This document shows positions 10,647 to 18,377 of a stretch of DNA of 64,000 nt, piece after piece. Position 1 is the first letter of the stretch, and each line of letters begins with the position of its first letter. This DNA comes from Aromatoleum buckelii (GTDB lineage: Bacteria; Pseudomonadota; Gammaproteobacteria; Burkholderiales; Rhodocyclaceae), in contig NZ_WTVH02000010.1 of the NCBI RefSeq assembly GCF_012910785.2, positions 310,001 through 374,000 of the forward strand, read 5' to 3'. The position numbers were made by a program, and so were the translations under genes. The notes under the pieces are model-generated. The model was not told where the DNA came from. It ran no database searches and was given only the letters and a program-made list of their open reading frames with translations.

Positions 10647-10681
10647 CGAAGGCCGCGGCTTTTGGAAGTTCGCGGCCTTCG
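10647..10681. terminator. Bidirectional terminator stem-loop
   Basis: Perfect 11-bp inverted repeat CGAAGGCCGCG / CGCGGCCTTCG with a 13-nt loop, between the convergent membrane-protein gene and hemerythrin gene. The position and perfect stem support a terminator; a classic U-tract is absent. Confidence 0.6.
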
Positions 10682-10721
10682 GGAATGTACGGTGACGCTC
10701 GACAAACGTCACCGCGACCGG

Positions 10722-11312
10722 TCAGGCGTGATGATGACCACGGTCGAACACTTTCTTGAGGAGGTACGCACCTGCTACCGCCGCCCCGGTCGTCATTACC
10801 AGCGTGCCGGTGTGCATCGTGCGCACGCCGTTCATCGCGATTTCGCCTGCATGCGGCGCAGACAGTTCAAGCCGGCGCTTCATCATTTCCGCGCCGAGTT
10901 CCGTGAGCCGGTTGCCGAGCAGGCGTTCCGCCTTAGGCAGCATGATCGTCTCTTCCTCGGCTGCATGATGCAGAACGTCCCGCATCAGGCTCATGAAAGT
11001 CTCGTCGTATTGCGGGTCGGTCGGCTCCATGCCGCGCAGCTGCGCGATCAGACGCCGCATTTCCTCATGCTCGCCGACGGACTTGTCGACCGTTGCGCTT
11101 TCGGCCATCGCCTGCCGCATCGCCGGATAAAAGATTTCTTCCTCGAGCTGGGCGTGGATCTCGAGCGACAGACACGCGCTGTGCACGAGCGCTTTCTTGG
11201 TCTGCGGCGAGGTGTCGGTCTCGTACTGATGGAAGATGGACAGCACGTGCGAGTGGTCGGTACGGATCATGTGCGTCGCACTCGGGGAGAGTTTGCGCAT
11301 CAGCGAGTTCAT
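10722..11312 (-). CDS. Hemerythrin domain protein with C-terminal membrane helix
   Basis: 196 aa from the ATG at 11312 (GGAGG 7 nt upstream). The di-iron four-helix ligand pattern is visible: THMIRTDHSHV, IHAQLEEEIFYPAM, GEHEEMRRLI and VLHHAAEEETIMLP. The C-terminus has a hydrophobic stretch GTLVMTTGAAVAGAYLL and ends in a His-rich HHHA tail. Such proteins bind O2 or sense or repair oxidative and nitrosative damage. It is transcribed alone on the minus strand. The 242-bp gap upstream (11313-11554) shows no feature I can support. Confidence 0.88.
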   Translation of the reverse strand: MNSLMRKLSPSATHMIRTDHSHVLSIFHQYETDTSPQTKKALVHSACLSLEIHAQLEEEIFYPAMRQAMAESATVDKSVGEHEEMRRLIAQLRGMEPTDPQYDETFMSLMRDVLHHAAEEETIMLPKAERLLGNRLTELGAEMMKRRLELSAPHAGEIAMNGVRTMHTGTLVMTTGAAVAGAYLLKKVFDRGHHHA

Positions 11313-11554
11313 GGACTGGCCTCCGTCAAAAGTTAGGGCTGCAGTGGAGGATAGCAAGCGCCGTTCCCGCGCCGGGGCAGGGCGTTGCAGCGATGAATGG
11401 CGACACGGCGGCGTGCGAGCGGGAGCTGGATGCGAGCGCAGTCGCTCCACGTCATGGCGGCGGAGCGTCGCGGGGTAAGTCTTACAGGGGTGTGTAGATA
11501 TCGGTACGAACGTGGCATGGGTTGGGCTGCGGTACCGCGTTCCGCGTTATGCCC

Positions 11555-11986
11555 TCACCGCACGGTGATCGTGATCTTCCTCGAATACACCGGCGGGTTA
11601 TGCGGAAGGTGCTTGTCGTCGCCCATCAGCAACTGCAGCGTGTGCCTGCCCGGAGGCAGTTCCACGGTCGTTTCCGTTTCCCCCGCACCGAAATGCAGGT
11701 GGTTGCGGTCGGAAGGAATTTCCTGGTCCGGCGACGGCAGATCGGTGTCGATCAGCAGGTGATGGTGGCCGGTGTTCGGAAAGCTTACGTCCTTCGGCGC
11801 GACGCCCATGTTGCGCAGCCCGAACCAGACTTTGAACGGCCGTCCGGCAGGCAGGACTTGGCCGTCGTTGGGCCAGCCGATGTAAAGATAGGCATTGGCC
11901 GGCGCAGCGGTGGTGCCGGCGACGGCGCCTTCGGCGAGCAGCAGGAACGCGGCGGCGATGAACAGCTTGTGCATGGGCTTGTGCAT
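11555..11986 (-). CDS. DUF4399 domain secreted protein (copy 1)
   Basis: 143 aa with an N-terminal signal peptide (LFIAAAFLLLAEGAVAG). The mature part has the His-rich signature GHHHLLIDTDLP, RNHLHFGAGETE, and LPPGRHTLQLLMGDDKH typical of DUF4399. The clustered His and Asp residues suggest metal binding, but the function is unknown. It is the second of two tandem paralogues (the other at 12041-12463), about 54 bp apart and probably cotranscribed. Confidence 0.85.
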   Translation of the reverse strand: MHKPMHKLFIAAAFLLLAEGAVAGTTAAPANAYLYIGWPNDGQVLPAGRPFKVWFGLRNMGVAPKDVSFPNTGHHHLLIDTDLPSPDQEIPSDRNHLHFGAGETETTVELPPGRHTLQLLMGDDKHLPHNPPVYSRKITITVR

Positions 11987-12040
11987 GGATCGGCTCCCGG
12001 TCTTGACGGAAGATCAAATTGGAACCCGGGCGTCACCCGG

Positions 12041-12463
12041 TCAGCGCACCGTGATCGATATCTTCTTCGAATGCACAGGGGGATCGTGCGGCTCGTGGTT
12101 GTGATCGCCCATCAGCAGCTGCAGCGTGTGCTTGCCGGGCGGAAGCTCGATGCGCGCCTCGGTTTCGCCGGCGCCGAAATGCACGTGATTCCGGTCCAGC
12201 GGAATCTGCCCGTCGGTCGCGAGTTCGGTATCGATGAGCAGATGATGATGGCCCACGTTGGGCAGTTCGACGCCTTTCGGGCACACGCCCATGTTGCGCA
12301 GCCCCATGCGCACCCACAGCTTGCCGCCACTGATGACGGCGCCGTCCGGCGGCCAGATGATGTAGGCCTCGGCATCTTTCGGCGATGGTGTCCCCGCTGC
12401 GGACGCGGGCGCGATTGCCATGACGATCGCTGCTATCGAGCCAAGAATGATTTCCCTGGACAT
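12041..12463 (-). CDS. DUF4399 domain secreted protein (copy 2)
   Basis: 140 aa from the ATG at 12463 (GGGAGG 9 nt upstream; an ATG at 12472 abuts the ribosome site). It has a signal peptide (IILGSIAAIVMAIAPASA) and the DUF4399 motifs GHHHLLIDTEL, RNHVHFGAGETE and LPPGKHTLQLLMGDHNH. It is a clear paralogue of the downstream gene, with the same His-rich blocks, so the pair arose by tandem duplication. Periplasmic location is inferred; function unknown. Confidence 0.85.
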   Translation of the reverse strand: MSREIILGSIAAIVMAIAPASAAGTPSPKDAEAYIIWPPDGAVISGGKLWVRMGLRNMGVCPKGVELPNVGHHHLLIDTELATDGQIPLDRNHVHFGAGETEARIELPPGKHTLQLLMGDHNHEPHDPPVHSKKISITVR

Positions 12464-12770
12464 GTCGGGCATCCTCCCCAGGAAACACGCGGGGTAAACG
12501 TCGGATAAACGCTGGAGCGAACGCTTGCCGGATCCGCTGCGAGCCGGCCGGATCGCCACCTAAGATTAGGACGGAAGTTGGCTGAAAGATACATATAATG
12601 AATCGGGACATAGCCGTTTCCCGGCCTCGCTCGGGACCGGGAATCCGGTGGGTCGTGACCGGAAACATGTCCTGCTCCGCGCGGTGCGGTCCCGTGCGAA
12701 GCGTACTGAATCCAGCTCCGGAGCTGCGCTGCGGGCTGCATCTCCACTACGGGACAAGCGGGGTCTGCAC
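12464..12770. other. Gene-free stretch between divergent genes
   Basis: This 307-bp stretch separates the minus-strand DUF4399 pair from the plus-strand SUMF1-like gene. It must hold both promoters; an AT-rich patch near 12590-12600 (ACATATAATG) is the most promoter-like part. An in-frame GTG at 12648 could extend the SUMF1-like protein into it. I see no repeats or stem-loops. Confidence 0.4.
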
Positions 12771-13952
12771 GTGTGGCGAGAACTTCTCATCGTCGGGGTG
12801 TTCGGGGCGTTCGCGGCCGGATTTGTCCAGGCCACGACGAGCGCCGGTAGCGGCGTCGGGACGGCGCAGCGGAGCACACTTGCGGCGCCCATCCAGCTTG
12901 CCGGAATCCTCCCCAAGGACAGCGCGGAGCAGTACGAGCTGACGTTCTGGGACTCGATCAAGGACAGCGAACATGCGAGCGACTACGAGGCGTACCTGAA
13001 AGCGTACCCGAACGGACGTTTCGCACCGCTCGCCCGCGCGCGCATCGAACGGCTGCGCGCGGCTGCGCCAAAAGTCGAGACGCCACCCGCCCCGCGCGCG
13101 ACACCGCCTGCGCCGGAGCGTCCGCGGCCCGCGCCCGCTGCGCCCGCCGCGCCGGAACGGCCGCGCGCAGCCCCTGCCCCCACTCCTGCTCCCGCACCGT
13201 CGGCGCCGGAAAAACCTCCGGCCGCAGCGGCACCTGTTGCCGAGATCAAGGATTGCCCCGCTTGCCCGGTGATGGTCGGGCTGCCCGGCGGCGAGTTCGT
13301 CATGGGAAGCAACACTGACGATCCATCGGAAAGACCGGCGCATCGTGTCTCGATCGCGCGGCCGTTCGCGATCGGCAAGTACGAGGTCACGAACGAGCAA
13401 TGGGACGCCTGCGTCGCAGCCGGTGCGTGTCCGCACCTGACGAGGGAAGAGGGCGCGGCGAAGAACGCTCCGGTGCGCGACCTGCACTGGGACGATGCCC
13501 GAGCTTATGCGAAGTGGTTGAGCGGGGCCACCGGCAAGAGCTACCGGCTGCCGACCGAGGCGGAGTGGGAATACGCGCTCCGCGGCGGCACGACGACGCG
13601 ATACTGGTGGGGCAACCAGATGGTCGGCGGCAACGCGAACTGCAAGGGCTGCGGCGATCCGTGGCGCGAAGGCGGCCCGGCGAATGCCGGCTCGTTCCGC
13701 GCCAACCCGTACGGCCTGCACGACATGAACGGAAGCGTCTGGGAATGGGTCAGCGACTGCTGGCACAACTCCTACAAAGGAGCGCCGGCCGACGGGCGTT
13801 CGTGGGACGAACCCGATTGCCGGGTGCGCGTGATACGCGGCGGCTCCTGGCGGGAAGGGGCGGACTACATGCTCTCGTCGACCCGCTTCAAGTACGGTGC
13901 CAGCGTGCGGCACTCGCAGAACGGGTTCCGCGTCGCGCGCGACGTCGAGTAG
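12771..13952 (+). CDS. SUMF1/formylglycine-generating-enzyme-fold membrane protein, probably non-catalytic
   Basis: About 393 aa from GTG 12771 (GTG 12648 is an alternative). A membrane anchor lies at residues 4-20. A helical segment follows ([19 protein letters not shown]), then a long Pro/Ala-rich linker and a C-terminal SUMF1 fold starting about residue 165: [59 protein letters not shown] and NGFRVAR. The catalytic Cys pair near the C-terminus of true FGEs is absent (it ends [12 protein letters not shown]). Related proteins accompany Ser/Thr kinases, and here the kinase gene is convergent next door. A scaffold or sensor role is inferred. Confidence 0.82.
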   Translation: MWRELLIVGVFGAFAAGFVQATTSAGSGVGTAQRSTLAAPIQLAGILPKDSAEQYELTFWDSIKDSEHASDYEAYLKAYPNGRFAPLARARIERLRAAAPKVETPPAPRATPPAPERPRPAPAAPAAPERPRAAPAPTPAPAPSAPEKPPAAAAPVAEIKDCPACPVMVGLPGGEFVMGSNTDDPSERPAHRVSIARPFAIGKYEVTNEQWDACVAAGACPHLTREEGAAKNAPVRDLHWDDARAYAKWLSGATGKSYRLPTEAEWEYALRGGTTTRYWWGNQMVGGNANCKGCGDPWREGGPANAGSFRANPYGLHDMNGSVWEWVSDCWHNSYKGAPADGRSWDEPDCRVRVIRGGSWREGADYMLSSTRFKYGASVRHSQNGFRVARDVE

Positions 13953-14000
13953 CGATCCTCGAGAGGTCGGCCCGGTCCGGCGCGTCGCCGCTTTCAGGAG

Positions 14001-14430
14001 TCAGGGCTCACGGGCGCGAGTCGTGATCTGGACGAAATCCGCCGTGATCTTGTCCTGGCCATGCTTCGCGGCGATGTCGCGCAGGCTTTTGTCGACAGCG
14101 CGCAGATAATCCGATCGCGATTCCGATTCCGGGCGCAGCTCGTCGAAAAGCGGCACCGGCGTGACCAGCAGCACGATCAGCTCGGTACCGAAAGGCTTCG
14201 AAATCGTCCATCCTGCCACCGTGCCGATCGTCGCGCTGTAACGCGGCGGCGCCCGGTTGGCTCTCGCCCGCCGACTCGGCACGAGATGGACAACAGTCCC
14301 GTCGAGGACGTAATAATCGACGTGGACGTACGATTCGTATGCCGGAGTCGTCACGTCGATGATCAGCGAATCGCCCTCGGTCAGCGCCGACAAATGCAGC
14401 GTGATCGAAACCTTGGCGCCTCCGGGGGGG
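14001..14430 (-). pseudogene. C-terminal DUF4384-like segment of the kinase, out of frame
   Basis: After the C7 run at 14424-14430 the kinase frame ends early, but another frame continues in good coding sequence to a stop at 14001. It reads KVSITLHLSALTEGDSLIID, YESYVHVDYYVLDG, KPFGTELIVLLVTPVPLF and ADFVQITT, which resembles the DUF4384 domain found behind bacterial kinases. No start codon with a ribosome site is evident. It is best read as the displaced tail of the kinase, through mutation, sequencing error or slippage. Confidence 0.65.
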
Positions 14431-15733
14431 CAACGACAGCGGCGGAGGGAACCTCGCCCTGTGCGACTTCCGCGGGTTTCCGATCCTGGAGAAACGCGAT
14501 CGCGACGAGCGCCGCGGCCACCGCCGCTGCAATCCCCGCGGCGACCGGCAGCCCGATGCGCCGCTGAGGTTTCATCCCGGCGAGGAACTGCGCGACGCTC
14601 GGAGTGCGGGTTTCGCGGTCGAACGACAGCGCGGTGCGCAACGTGCGCCACGCTCTGGCCGGCAGATGTTTCGGCCGCGGCGGACGCAGTCCGGCGTTGC
14701 GCGCCTGGGTTGCCGGCAGTTGCCCGAACGGATGCGCGCCGGTCAGCAGCTCGTAGGTGATGCAGGCGAGCGCATAGATGTCGTCGCGCGGGTCCGGTTC
14801 GCGGTGTTCGAGGATCTCCGGGCTCGCGTACGCCGGAGTCAGGCCGCCGAGGCTGCCGGCGTCGAAGACCGTCGCTTCGGCTTCCTCCTCCGAGCGGCGG
14901 AAGACCCGCGCGATGCCGAAGTCGATGACTTTGACCGGACCCTTGTCGGTGAGGAAAACGTTCGCCGGCTTGAAGTCGCAGTGAACGAAGCCGTGCTCGT
15001 GCGCGTAGGCGAGCGCGTTGGCCATGCCGGTGATGATCGGCAGCGCCTGTGCGTACGGCATGCCGCGGAAACCTTGCGCGCGCAGCACGCGGCTCAGCGG
15101 CTTGCCGGACAGGTACTCCATCGTCAGGTACACCATCGACCCGTCCCGGTCGAAGTCGTACACCGCGACGATGTTCGGATGGGCGAGCGCCTGGGCTTTG
15201 CGTGCCTCGCGTTGCAGCGCGATCAGCGATTTCGGATGGCCGCGGAACTGCACGTTCAGGACTTTGATCGCGATATACGGGTTCCGGTCCGACGCTTCGA
15301 GCTTGCGCAGGTCGAGTGCCTTATACACCGTGCCCATGCCGCCGAAGCCCAGGCATTCCTCGAGCAGGAAGCGGCCGTTGACCGTGTCTCCGACGCCCTT
15401 GATGCGGTCCGGGTCGGATGGCGCCGTTCCGGCGGCGGGGAAGTGAACGCCGGGAGTGCCGGGAGCGGGGGTGCCGGCAGGAATCTGCATGCGCGTCTGA
15501 TCATCGTTCGCGTCCCCGTGCCCGGTGTCCGTGAGGTGCTCGATGCGCCGATGCACTTCGGCGTACACGTCAGGCGGCAGCGGCAGCTTCGTGTGCTCTT
15601 CGCTCAGGACCTCGAGGAGCTTCGCCTGGTCGGGCTCGTTCGTCGCCAGGACGCGATCGACCTGCGCGAAAAACTCGTGGGGAGACAGACCGCCGCTGCG
15701 GAAAGCGTGAATCGCGTGCGAAAGACTAGCCAT
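14381..15733 (-). CDS. Transmembrane Ser/Thr protein kinase (frameshifted near 3' end)
   Basis: Start ATG 15733 with GAGGGGAAG upstream; 451 aa as read. The N-terminal 115 residues are a helical region of unknown role. The kinase domain spans about 125-380: glycine loop GFGGMGTVYKA, IAIKVL lysine, catalytic HCDFKPANV (Cys replaces the usual Arg of HRD), DFGIAR, TPAYASPE and DDIYALACITYELLTG. A membrane helix follows near residue 395. The last residues (RFRSRCICRR) arise from a frame change in a C7 tract at 14424-14430; the native tail is probably the segment 14001-14430. Partners inferred from context are the PP2C phosphatase at 28979 and the FHA proteins at 16411 and 19901. Confidence 0.88.
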   Translation of the reverse strand: MASLSHAIHAFRSGGLSPHEFFAQVDRVLATNEPDQAKLLEVLSEEHTKLPLPPDVYAEVHRRIEHLTDTGHGDANDDQTRMQIPAGTPAPGTPGVHFPAAGTAPSDPDRIKGVGDTVNGRFLLEECLGFGGMGTVYKALDLRKLEASDRNPYIAIKVLNVQFRGHPKSLIALQREARKAQALAHPNIVAVYDFDRDGSMVYLTMEYLSGKPLSRVLRAQGFRGMPYAQALPIITGMANALAYAHEHGFVHCDFKPANVFLTDKGPVKVIDFGIARVFRRSEEEAEATVFDAGSLGGLTPAYASPEILEHREPDPRDDIYALACITYELLTGAHPFGQLPATQARNAGLRPPRPKHLPARAWRTLRTALSFDRETRTPSVAQFLAGMKPQRRIGLPVAAGIAAAVAAALVAIAFLQDRKPAEVAQGEVPSAAVVAPPEAPRFRSRCICRR

Positions 15734-15896
15734 CTGCTTCCCCTCGGTCGGCCAGGAGTCTTCCGGGCTCACGTTCGCGCTCGCTCGGGATTACGAGGAT
15801 GACGCGGGCGATGGTGCGAGTTGATGGATGGGCGCGCATCGGAGCGTGTCGAACAGGGGGAACGATCCCCGCGTCACGCTGCACGGATTCGTCCAT
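15726..15896 (-). CDS. Small ORF translationally coupled to the kinase gene
   Basis: 56 codons from ATG 15896, with AAGGAGG 5 nt upstream, the strongest ribosome site in the area. The product begins MDESVQRDAGIVPP and is basic and hydrophilic except for ARVILVIP. Its TAG stop lies inside ATGGCTAG, overlapping the kinase start codon region, so translation of the kinase is probably coupled to it. It may be a short protein or just a leader; no homologue is known to me. Confidence 0.4.
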   Translation of the reverse strand: MDESVQRDAGIVPPVRHAPMRAHPSTRTIARVILVIPSEREREPGRLLADRGEADG

Positions 15897-15998
15897 CGAA
15901 GCCTCCTTAAAAAATATAGCCCATCCGCGCCCGGTTGGCGGCGGCCCGAGTGCGATCGAGAAGCGCTACGGTCGCAGCACGCGGCCTTTCGAACCAAG

Positions 15999-16017
15999 TG
16001 TTTGAAGGCGGCAAACA
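15999..16017. promoter_or_regulatory. Candidate upstream activator site (dyad TGTTTG-N7-CAAACA)
   Basis: Perfect 6-bp inverted repeat with a 7-nt spacer, centred about 176 bp upstream of the predicted start of the 16157 sigma-54 promoter. That distance is typical for enhancer sites of sigma-54 activators. The other sigma-54 promoter of the cluster also has CTGTT/AACAG dyads at about -158. The gap 15897-16244 otherwise holds the AT-rich block AAATAAACTATTTTT near 16103 and a weak IHF-like match. Confidence 0.35.
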
Positions 16018-16156
16018 GAACCGCCGAAAAGTGTTCGATGAAACCCGCTGGCACTCGGCGCGGGATGCGGTGAATACCCGCTGAGGAATTTTCTTTTCCG
16101 CCAAATAAACTATTTTTCAATGATTTGGAGAGTTTTGCCGCGCGCTGCCGATGAAA

Positions 16157-16172
16157 TGGCACGCTCCCTGCT
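16157..16172 (+). promoter_or_regulatory. Sigma-54 (-24/-12) promoter of the export operon
   Basis: TGGCACG-CTCC-CTGCT matches the consensus TGGCACG-N4-TTGCW with one mismatch and exact GG/GC spacing. The predicted start is near 16183, giving a 62-nt UTR before the small ORF at 16245. The operon it would drive ends with a sigma-54 activator gene, so autoregulation is likely. Confidence 0.8.
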
Positions 16173-16244
16173 ACAGCACTGCCGAACCTGCGAAAAACGT
16201 TCGCTCGCAGTCCGCACTGCAACAGGAACTCCGGGAGACCCTCC

Positions 16245-16379
16245 ATGAAAACCTTGACGTTCAACGATCCGGCGGCGACCGAGGACGCGCGTTTTGACAA
16301 CAGAGCGGGCGCGCCGGGAGAGGTGCTTTCGCGGCCCAGTCTGGGCGGAACCGGCATTTTTCTCCCGAGTCAAAGTTAA
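16245..16379 (+). CDS. Small ORF (44 aa), first of the export operon
   Basis: MKTLTFNDPAATEDARF... ends at TAA 16377-16379. GGGAG lies 9 nt upstream and the ORF sits between the sigma-54 promoter and the FHA-GAF-HD-GYP gene, 31 nt before the latter's ATG. The product is hydrophilic, with RPSLGGTG near the C-terminus. It lacks the hydrophobic -4/-7/-12 spacing of the GG leaders encoded at 29.8-31.5 kb, so I do not call it a precursor. Function unknown. Confidence 0.45.
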   Translation: MKTLTFNDPAATEDARFDNRAGAPGEVLSRPSLGGTGIFLPSQS

Positions 16380-16410
16380 GCGATCGTCCGGCGCACGCGG
16401 GAGGGTGGGA

Positions 16411-18336
16411 ATGCGAAACACAGTGGCCGTTCCCGAGTCACCGGGCCCCGTGACCGCGTATCTCGAAGTCACCACAACGGGCGAAGTGTTCCCGCTTCAC
16501 GACGAAGTGGTGATCGGCCGGGATCCGCAGGATTCGCTGGCGGAAGGGCATTTCTTCTGCATCCCCGAGCACACCATCAGCCGTCGGCATGCGCGTGTGT
16601 GCCTGAGCGGCGGCGAGTATTTCATCGAGGACCTGCACTCGTTCAATGGCACGTTCGTGCTCGGCAAACGCTTGCGGCCTGGCGTCTGGCATCCGCTGCA
16701 CGACGGCGACGAGCTGTCGATCTCGTCGACGCCGCTCGCGTTCCATTCGCTGCTCGTGCCGGCTCGCGACAGCGCGCCGGCCGTGATCCGGCAGACGGTC
16801 GACGCGACCCAGTATGCCCGGCCGCTCGAAGGGCCGCTGCAGACCGAGGATGGCGACGCGCAGGTGATGATTCGCAAGCTCCACGCGATGGCGCAGGTCG
16901 GCATCGCGCTCGGCGCCGTCACGAATTCCGCGACGCTGACCGAGAAGATCATGAACCTGATCTTCGAGCTGTTTCCGCGCGCCGAGCGCGCGTTCATCCT
17001 GTTGCGCAAGAACGAAGGCGAAGCGCCGGTGCCGGTCGCGGCGCGCTGGCGCGACGGCACTGTCGAGGACCCGGAGCAGCTGAGGATTTCTCGCACCATC
17101 GTCGACGAGGTGCTAAACAGGAAACTGTCGATTCTCTCCGTGGACACGCTGGCGGATCGCCACTTCGGCTGCCAGGAATCGATCGTTGCACAGGACATCC
17201 GGAGCGTCATGTGCGTCCCGCTGCTGCTCGAGGGCGAGGTGCTCGGACTGATCCAGCTCGATACGTCTTCGGATCCGTACGCGTTCAATGGCCAGGATCT
17301 CGAAATGCTCACCGGCGTGTGCGCGGAGATGGCGGTCGCGCTGAAGAACTTCCAGCTGTACTCGGATATCGAGCGCCTGCTCGAAGGCTTCGTCTGTGCG
17401 TCGGTCCAAGCGATCGAGGAGCGCGATCCGGCGACCGCCGGGCACTCGTTCCGCGTCGCGCACTACGCCGAGAACCTCGCCCGGGCGGTCGACCGCACTG
17501 ACGAACCCGAACTGCGCGGCATCGCGTTCTCCGAGGACCAGCTGCGCGAAATCCGTTACGCCGCGCTGTTGCATGACTTCGGCAAAGTGGGCGTGCGCGA
17601 GCATGTGCTGCGCAAGGAGAAGAAGCTCCACCACGCCGAGATGCGCCTGCTCGAACAGCGCTTCAAATACGCGTGTGCATGCCTCGAGCGGCAGGCCTAC
17701 CGGAAACTGGCCGAGCTGCACTGCGAGCGCGAACTGGGCATCACCGCGTTCCGCGAAGAAAAGCGCCGCCTCGAGCAGGGACTGCGCGAAGAGGTCGCGC
17801 GCCTCGACGAGTTCCTCGCCGCGATCCGCCGCGCCAACGAGCCGGCGATTTCGTACACCGAGCGCTCGCACGAGCTTGACCGCATTCTCGGCTGCACGGT
17901 CGAGGAAGCGGACGGCGTTTCCGTACCGTTGCTGAGCGACAGCGAGTTCGCCGCGCTCAGCGTGTCGAAAGGCTGCCTGACGGCCGAAGAGCGCAAGCAG
18001 ATCGAGTCGCACGTCGCCGATTCGTATTCGTTCCTGATCCTGATCCCGTGGACGCGCGACCTCGGCGGCGTGCCGGCGATCGCCCACGCCCATCACGAAA
18101 AGCTCGACGGCTCCGGCTACCCGATGGGCCTGCGCGGCGCGCAGATCAGCATCCAGACGCGCATTCTGACGATCTCGGATATTTACGACGCACTGACCGC
18201 CGGAGATCGTCCGTACAAGAAGGCGATGTCGCTCGAGCATGCGCTCGACCTGCTGGATGCCGAATGCCGCGCCGGACGGCTCGATGCGCGGCTCTTCAGG
18301 GTGTTCGTCGAATCGAAGGCGTGGGCCGCGGCCTGA
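16411..18336 (+). CDS. FHA-GAF-HD-GYP signalling protein (c-di-GMP phosphodiesterase-like)
   Basis: 641 aa from ATG 16411 (GGAGGGTGGGA upstream). The FHA domain (residues 30-110: VIGRDP, ISRRHARV, LHSFNGTFV) should bind phosphothreonine. A GAF domain follows at about 150-320. The HD-GYP domain has AGHSFRVAHYAE, LLHDFGKVGV (HD near 388) and AHHEKLDGSGYPMGLRG (near 560-570), so metal-binding motifs are intact. The roughly 170-residue gap between HD and HHE is about 100 residues longer than usual and is filled by a charged helical insert. It probably links c-di-GMP breakdown to Thr phosphorylation by the nearby kinase. Confidence 0.9.
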   Translation: MRNTVAVPESPGPVTAYLEVTTTGEVFPLHDEVVIGRDPQDSLAEGHFFCIPEHTISRRHARVCLSGGEYFIEDLHSFNGTFVLGKRLRPGVWHPLHDGDELSISSTPLAFHSLLVPARDSAPAVIRQTVDATQYARPLEGPLQTEDGDAQVMIRKLHAMAQVGIALGAVTNSATLTEKIMNLIFELFPRAERAFILLRKNEGEAPVPVAARWRDGTVEDPEQLRISRTIVDEVLNRKLSILSVDTLADRHFGCQESIVAQDIRSVMCVPLLLEGEVLGLIQLDTSSDPYAFNGQDLEMLTGVCAEMAVALKNFQLYSDIERLLEGFVCASVQAIEERDPATAGHSFRVAHYAENLARAVDRTDEPELRGIAFSEDQLREIRYAALLHDFGKVGVREHVLRKEKKLHHAEMRLLEQRFKYACACLERQAYRKLAELHCERELGITAFREEKRRLEQGLREEVARLDEFLAAIRRANEPAISYTERSHELDRILGCTVEEADGVSVPLLSDSEFAALSVSKGCLTAEERKQIESHVADSYSFLILIPWTRDLGGVPAIAHAHHEKLDGSGYPMGLRGAQISIQTRILTISDIYDALTAGDRPYKKAMSLEHALDLLDAECRAGRLDARLFRVFVESKAWAAA

Positions 18337-18377
18337 GCCGCGGAGCGCGAATTTTTCCCGCGGAAGGTGGAGACGCA

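Noticed and set aside
16245-16379. Sixth GG-leader precursor
   Set aside because: Contains LGG but lacks the hydrophobic -4/-7/-12 pattern and the LDRKAM leader.
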